The notes below the pieces were generated by a model. It saw only the letters and a list, made by a program, of their open reading frames with translations, made no database searches and was not told the origin of the DNA. Positions 61,402 to 64,000 of a stretch of 64,000 nt of DNA are shown here, in pieces; within the stretch, counting starts at the first letter, position 1, and every line of letters starts with the position of its first letter. The stretch is taken from the NCBI GenBank assembly GCA_963575745.1, contig CAUYUJ010020541.1, forward strand, positions 1 to 64,000, written 5' to 3'. The position numbers and the translations under genes were made by a program. The DNA comes from Prorocentrum cordatum (lineage: Eukaryota > Sar > Dinophyceae > Prorocentrales > Prorocentraceae).

Positions 61402-63574
61402 TCAACTGGCGGCCAGAATCTGCTGCGCCAAATGCACAACAGCGCTAGTAAGCGCCTCAGCAGCACTAAGTTCGGCGTCGGTTATCGTAGCACCCTCTAG
61501 GCACCACGCGGCTTCGCACACATCCCTCCAAACGAGAGGCATATTAGAGGACACGGAGTAGGGGGAGGAGGAGGGGAGAGGAGAGCACGAGACACTCTTA
61601 TTACAATCATATCTGTGATTGATGAAACCCACTTGAAGCCAAAAGCCGCACCCCGTCCCTTTGCTGCAAACTCCCCCATCGTATCCACCACGACAGGCGA
61701 TAGGTTGTAGAAAGTCCTCAAAGCTAAACATGTACTCATATTGGTTGTAGAAGCAGTGGCCCTCGCGGGCCAAATGTGTAAGTTCATCAGCTCGTGTGTT
61801 ATCTTCCCTGAATTCATGCCTATATAAGTCTTTCCCCAATCCAGAGCTTCGAATGCCCAGATCCCCCGCAGCTCGATCTAGAACGTTAATACATCGGTCC
61901 ACACGTCTCTGGTATTGTTTGTTGTCGCATCGCCATCGTCCCGTCAACCAGTTATTCACAAGTAAACTATCCCCTTTGATTTCTACCCCGAATCCTGGAC
62001 TTACAATGTCCCACACCGTCTGCCTCTCGTTGATAATCGCCAGCCTCTTAGCAAGTTTTTGTGCATCTTTCTCACTCGGTACACGCTCAGTATCACCCAC
62101 CATCTCGGGAGGTGTATAGTACGCCGCTGTGCCCTTCCAGTTCTGAACAAAATACAGGAATACCTTTGGTTTATCGTACATGCACAAAAGATTCTGCCAC
62201 ATCTCCAGGAAAGAACGATAGCTCGTCTCGACACTCGACCACCAGGAGCTGCCATATGTAAGAATGTATGGATACTGCCAGCTACGCTGGCCCACTCTTT
62301 CTGGGCCAGCTCTCAACCTCTTGATCGTGGATGCCTGAGTACGGTTCCCGTGTAGTCGGCAACATTCTGCCATAATGTCCCTGCGCGTAGTCCACTCAAC
62401 ATTGTACATGAGCAATCCCCTTCTGCTGTCCACGAAAGCCCTGTTATCAGGACTGCAGTGATCAATATCATGACCTGGCAGGGAGAGTGTGGGCAGTAGA
62501 GCCGCCGACCCACTCCCTGAATCAATATTCTCAGAAGCCAAAGAATCACCACCAAACCCTTGTCGTAGTCCCTGCAGTCGTCGTCTTTTCAAGGTCTGCC
62601 TGTTGAAGCTGGCGTCCTGGGTCGCAATGTGCCTGGCGAGCTCCTGTGAAACATCCTCCAGCCTATCACTCAATGCAATACTCTCAGCAACAACTTGTGA
62701 GATGGCTCCCGCGAAAGATTGCGAGGGTGTATCAGCAAAGCGTACTCTCTTCTGGGAAGGCCCAGGATCAGCACCAAACGTGGCGACGTGTGCCTGGGGT
62801 GTTCCCTCGCATTCGGGGCTTCCCCAGGACTTGCGTCCTGACGCCTCCTGCAAAATTTGGCGACGTTGCCTGAGGTGTTCCCTCGCACTCGGGGCTTCCT
62901 CAGGACTTGCGCTCTGACGCCGTTGAACATGTCGACGGTGACAATCTGACAAGATATACTCCTTGATACTTCTCATCATCGTCCAGCTCTTCCAAGCAAT
63001 CATCTGTACAGCTGATGGGAAATTGGCCTCAGCGAAATGCTGTCGCACCTTGTGGAGCATCTCAGGGCGCCAGACACCCCATGTTAGCGAAGACGGCTTG
63101 CGACGGCACCACATACGCAGCAGACACATGCCCTCAAAAGCATGTATGGTTCGCACCGCCTCAGCATCAAGCGTGAACATCTCTCCCGCATATAGCAGAC
63201 GCGATTGGACCTGAGCTTGATAACGACGATATTTGTGTTTCAGCGGTACCGATCTGCACCCAAAATATGATATCTGAGCGAAAAAGGATCCTCTGGCGCA
63301 TTTAAGTCGATGTGCTAGGTCCTCGTGTCCCTCGAGAAAGCTTTTGCAGACAACGCAGCCCAGAATGGAAAGCGACTCCACCGGTGTGAAGGCAACTCGT
63401 TGGTCTCCGACTTGGGCCAGAATCGGCGTAGGGTCCTGGGTCCCGCATACGAGTATCTGCAAGGATGATGACTTCCAACTCATTCCCCAGTCTGCTAAAG
63501 CAACGGTGAAAACATCAACGATCTTCTGGATTTCCTTAGCATTCCTCCCCACAAGGTACAGATTATCAGCCCAA
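61402..63574 (-). pseudogene. C-terminal part of nLTR-3 ORF2: RT motif C to permuted RNase H
   Basis: The element-derived frame starts at SWADNLYLV (motif C) and is open to TGA. It continues 5' into about 40 codons of HpA sequence by chance, so the apparent ORF (to 63693) is a fusion. After the RT come WGMSWKSSSL, a linker with RVRFAD and S/G-rich parts, then WTTRRDIMAECCR, WQYPYILTYGSSWW and FVQNWKG, aligned with the nLTR-1 connector. The end holds GDSLLVNNWLTG, HEFREDNTRADELTH, YDGGVCSKGTGCGFW and TDAELSAAEAL: D, H, D, D, E of RNase H in permuted order. RT motifs A and B and the endonuclease are gone, so it cannot act alone. Confidence 0.8.
62782..62921. repeat. Duplicated hairpin unit inside nLTR-3, 77-nt period
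   Basis: GGCGACGT..GCCTGGGG...CCCCAGGACTTGCG (62782-62845) and GGCGACGTTGCCTGAGG...CCTCAGGACTTGCG (62859-62921). Stems CCTGGGG/CCCCAGG and CCTGAGG/CCTCAGG differ by a compensated pair. The 77-nt period puts the copies in different frames of the ORF. Confidence 0.7.
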
Positions 63575-63923
63575 GAGCTCCTTGCACCCGTAAGAAAGCT
63601 CAGGGTCGAAGCGGAGAGCTTCTTGGAGCTTTCCTCGAAAAATGTCAGATTGAGATTGTCGGAGTGAAGATCAAGTCGGTTCCCGGAAGTCAACTAATAC
63701 TAAAACTGGCTCTAGAGAGCTAACCTGAGCAGGGAACAAAGTTTATATGCCAATGCTCGGCGTAAAAATCTGCTTTCTCAAAATGAATGGTCAAATATCT
63801 TTCAAATATTCGCAAAACCACCCGAGAGTTGTCACTTTGTCCTTTCTGGTCGGGTCGACCAACTAGCTCCCCCCCGCGCCGGAATTCCTCTAGCTCATCG
63901 ATGCCGAAGAGCTCTACGAGGTA

Positions 63924-63948
63924 CTAGCTCTCCAGCGCCCCGGAATTA
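63924..63948 (-). mobile_element. HpB tail scrap
   Basis: CTAGCTCTCCAGCGCCCCGG then AATTA, cut by the next head. Confidence 0.5.
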
Positions 63949-64000
63949 CTGGGTGCCGGCGGTAAACCGTCAACCTTTGTTACCGCCGGGGGACTCGTAG
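63949..64000 (-). mobile_element. HpB head at the window edge
   Basis: CTGGGTGCCGGCGGTAA...TTACCGCCGGGGGACTCGTAG; the body lies outside the window. Confidence 0.75.

Larger units (their letters stand above)
61368..63574 (-). mobile_element. nLTR-3: 5'-truncated non-LTR retrotransposon
   Basis: A 2.2-kb minus-strand insert in an HpA hairpin loop. The 3' end has a CCAG...CTGG hairpin, GGTCCGAAAACCC and six A. The 5' end stops inside the RT active-site motif, as expected for incomplete reverse transcription. The target lost about 20-25 bp. Confidence 0.8.
61339..63923 (-). mobile_element. HpA element split by nLTR-3
   Basis: Left half of head CTGGCGCCGGCGGTGAACCG then TCAGCCTGG; after the insert HpA resumes inside GAGCTCCTTGCACCCG and runs to GAGCTCTACGAGGTA at 63923. 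The right arm is lost. Confidence 0.75.

Noticed and set aside
63575-63693. N-terminal 40 residues of the long nLTR-3 frame as part of the protein
   Set aside because: This part is HpA body read in a chance open frame; the element begins at the WADN motif.

Overview
The window looks like repeat-dense nuclear DNA of a eukaryote. It has no operons, no cellular gene I can recognise, no rRNA or tRNA, and only transposon-type coding sequences. The reverse transcriptases carry WADN at the active site and a long C-terminal region with W-rich and RRx-type segments. From memory this resembles retroelements of dinoflagellate genomes, and every natural ORF end used here is TGA. A dinoflagellate or related alveolate is my best guess (about 0.55); nothing in the window proves it.

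Two kinds of mobile DNA account for almost all of the 64 kb. (1) Short elements of about 0.4 to 1.6 kb, here called HpA, HpB, HpC and HpD. One end is a hairpin head that begins A|CTGG and carries the arms CCGGCGGTGA/TCACCGCCGG (HpA) or CCGGCGGTAA/TTACCGCCGG (HpB, HpC, HpD) around a constant loop containing CCGTCAACC. The head is followed by CCTCGTAGAGCTC (HpA, C, D) or ACTCGTAGAGCTTCC (HpB). The other end is the inverted complement, GAGCTCTACGAGGTA or GGAAGCTCTACGAGTTA. Insertions whose empty site can be read from sister copies show no target duplication, or at most a single A. HpB elements also carry arrays of a roughly 160-176 bp satellite. I infer non-autonomous rolling-circle (Helitron/Helentron-like) elements. 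Strand is given with the hairpin as the 3' end, so most copies are listed as minus. About 65 heads are present, nested and concatenated.

(2) Non-LTR retrotransposons inserted into the hairpin loop of those heads, always at the same place (CAACC[A/T]GG^T) and always in the same orientation: nLTR-1 (20609-26501, near full length), nLTR-2 (31727-37489, full length, broken), nLTR-3 (61368-63574, 5'-truncated), two short 3' fragments (6824-7043, 53457-53609) and a non-autonomous passenger element, nLTR-4 (8439-10415), whose one ORF encodes a 415-residue unrecognised protein.

nLTR-1 and nLTR-2 have ORF1 (coiled coil plus a conserved C-terminal domain), then TGA, then ORF2 in the same frame (APE-type endonuclease, reverse transcriptase, long C-terminal region). 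All three large elements end in what I read as a circularly permuted RNase H: the D70, H124 and D134 motifs come before the D10 and E48 motifs (E. coli numbering).

Layout: 1-5.8 kb HpB/satellite; 5.8-10.9 kb HpC/HpA with a fragment and nLTR-4; 10.9-20.6 kb HpB/satellite with HpA and HpD; 20.6-26.5 kb nLTR-1; 26.8-31.7 kb mostly inverted modules after a palindromic junction; 31.7-37.5 kb nLTR-2; 37.5-61.3 kb modules, including a ~0.9 kb higher-order repeat (46-48.4 kb), a 217-bp tandem repeat and GC-rich foreign segments; 61.3-63.9 kb nLTR-3 inside an HpA; then a final HpB head. The short elements supply the docking site and the retrotransposons occupy it, a two-tier parasite system.
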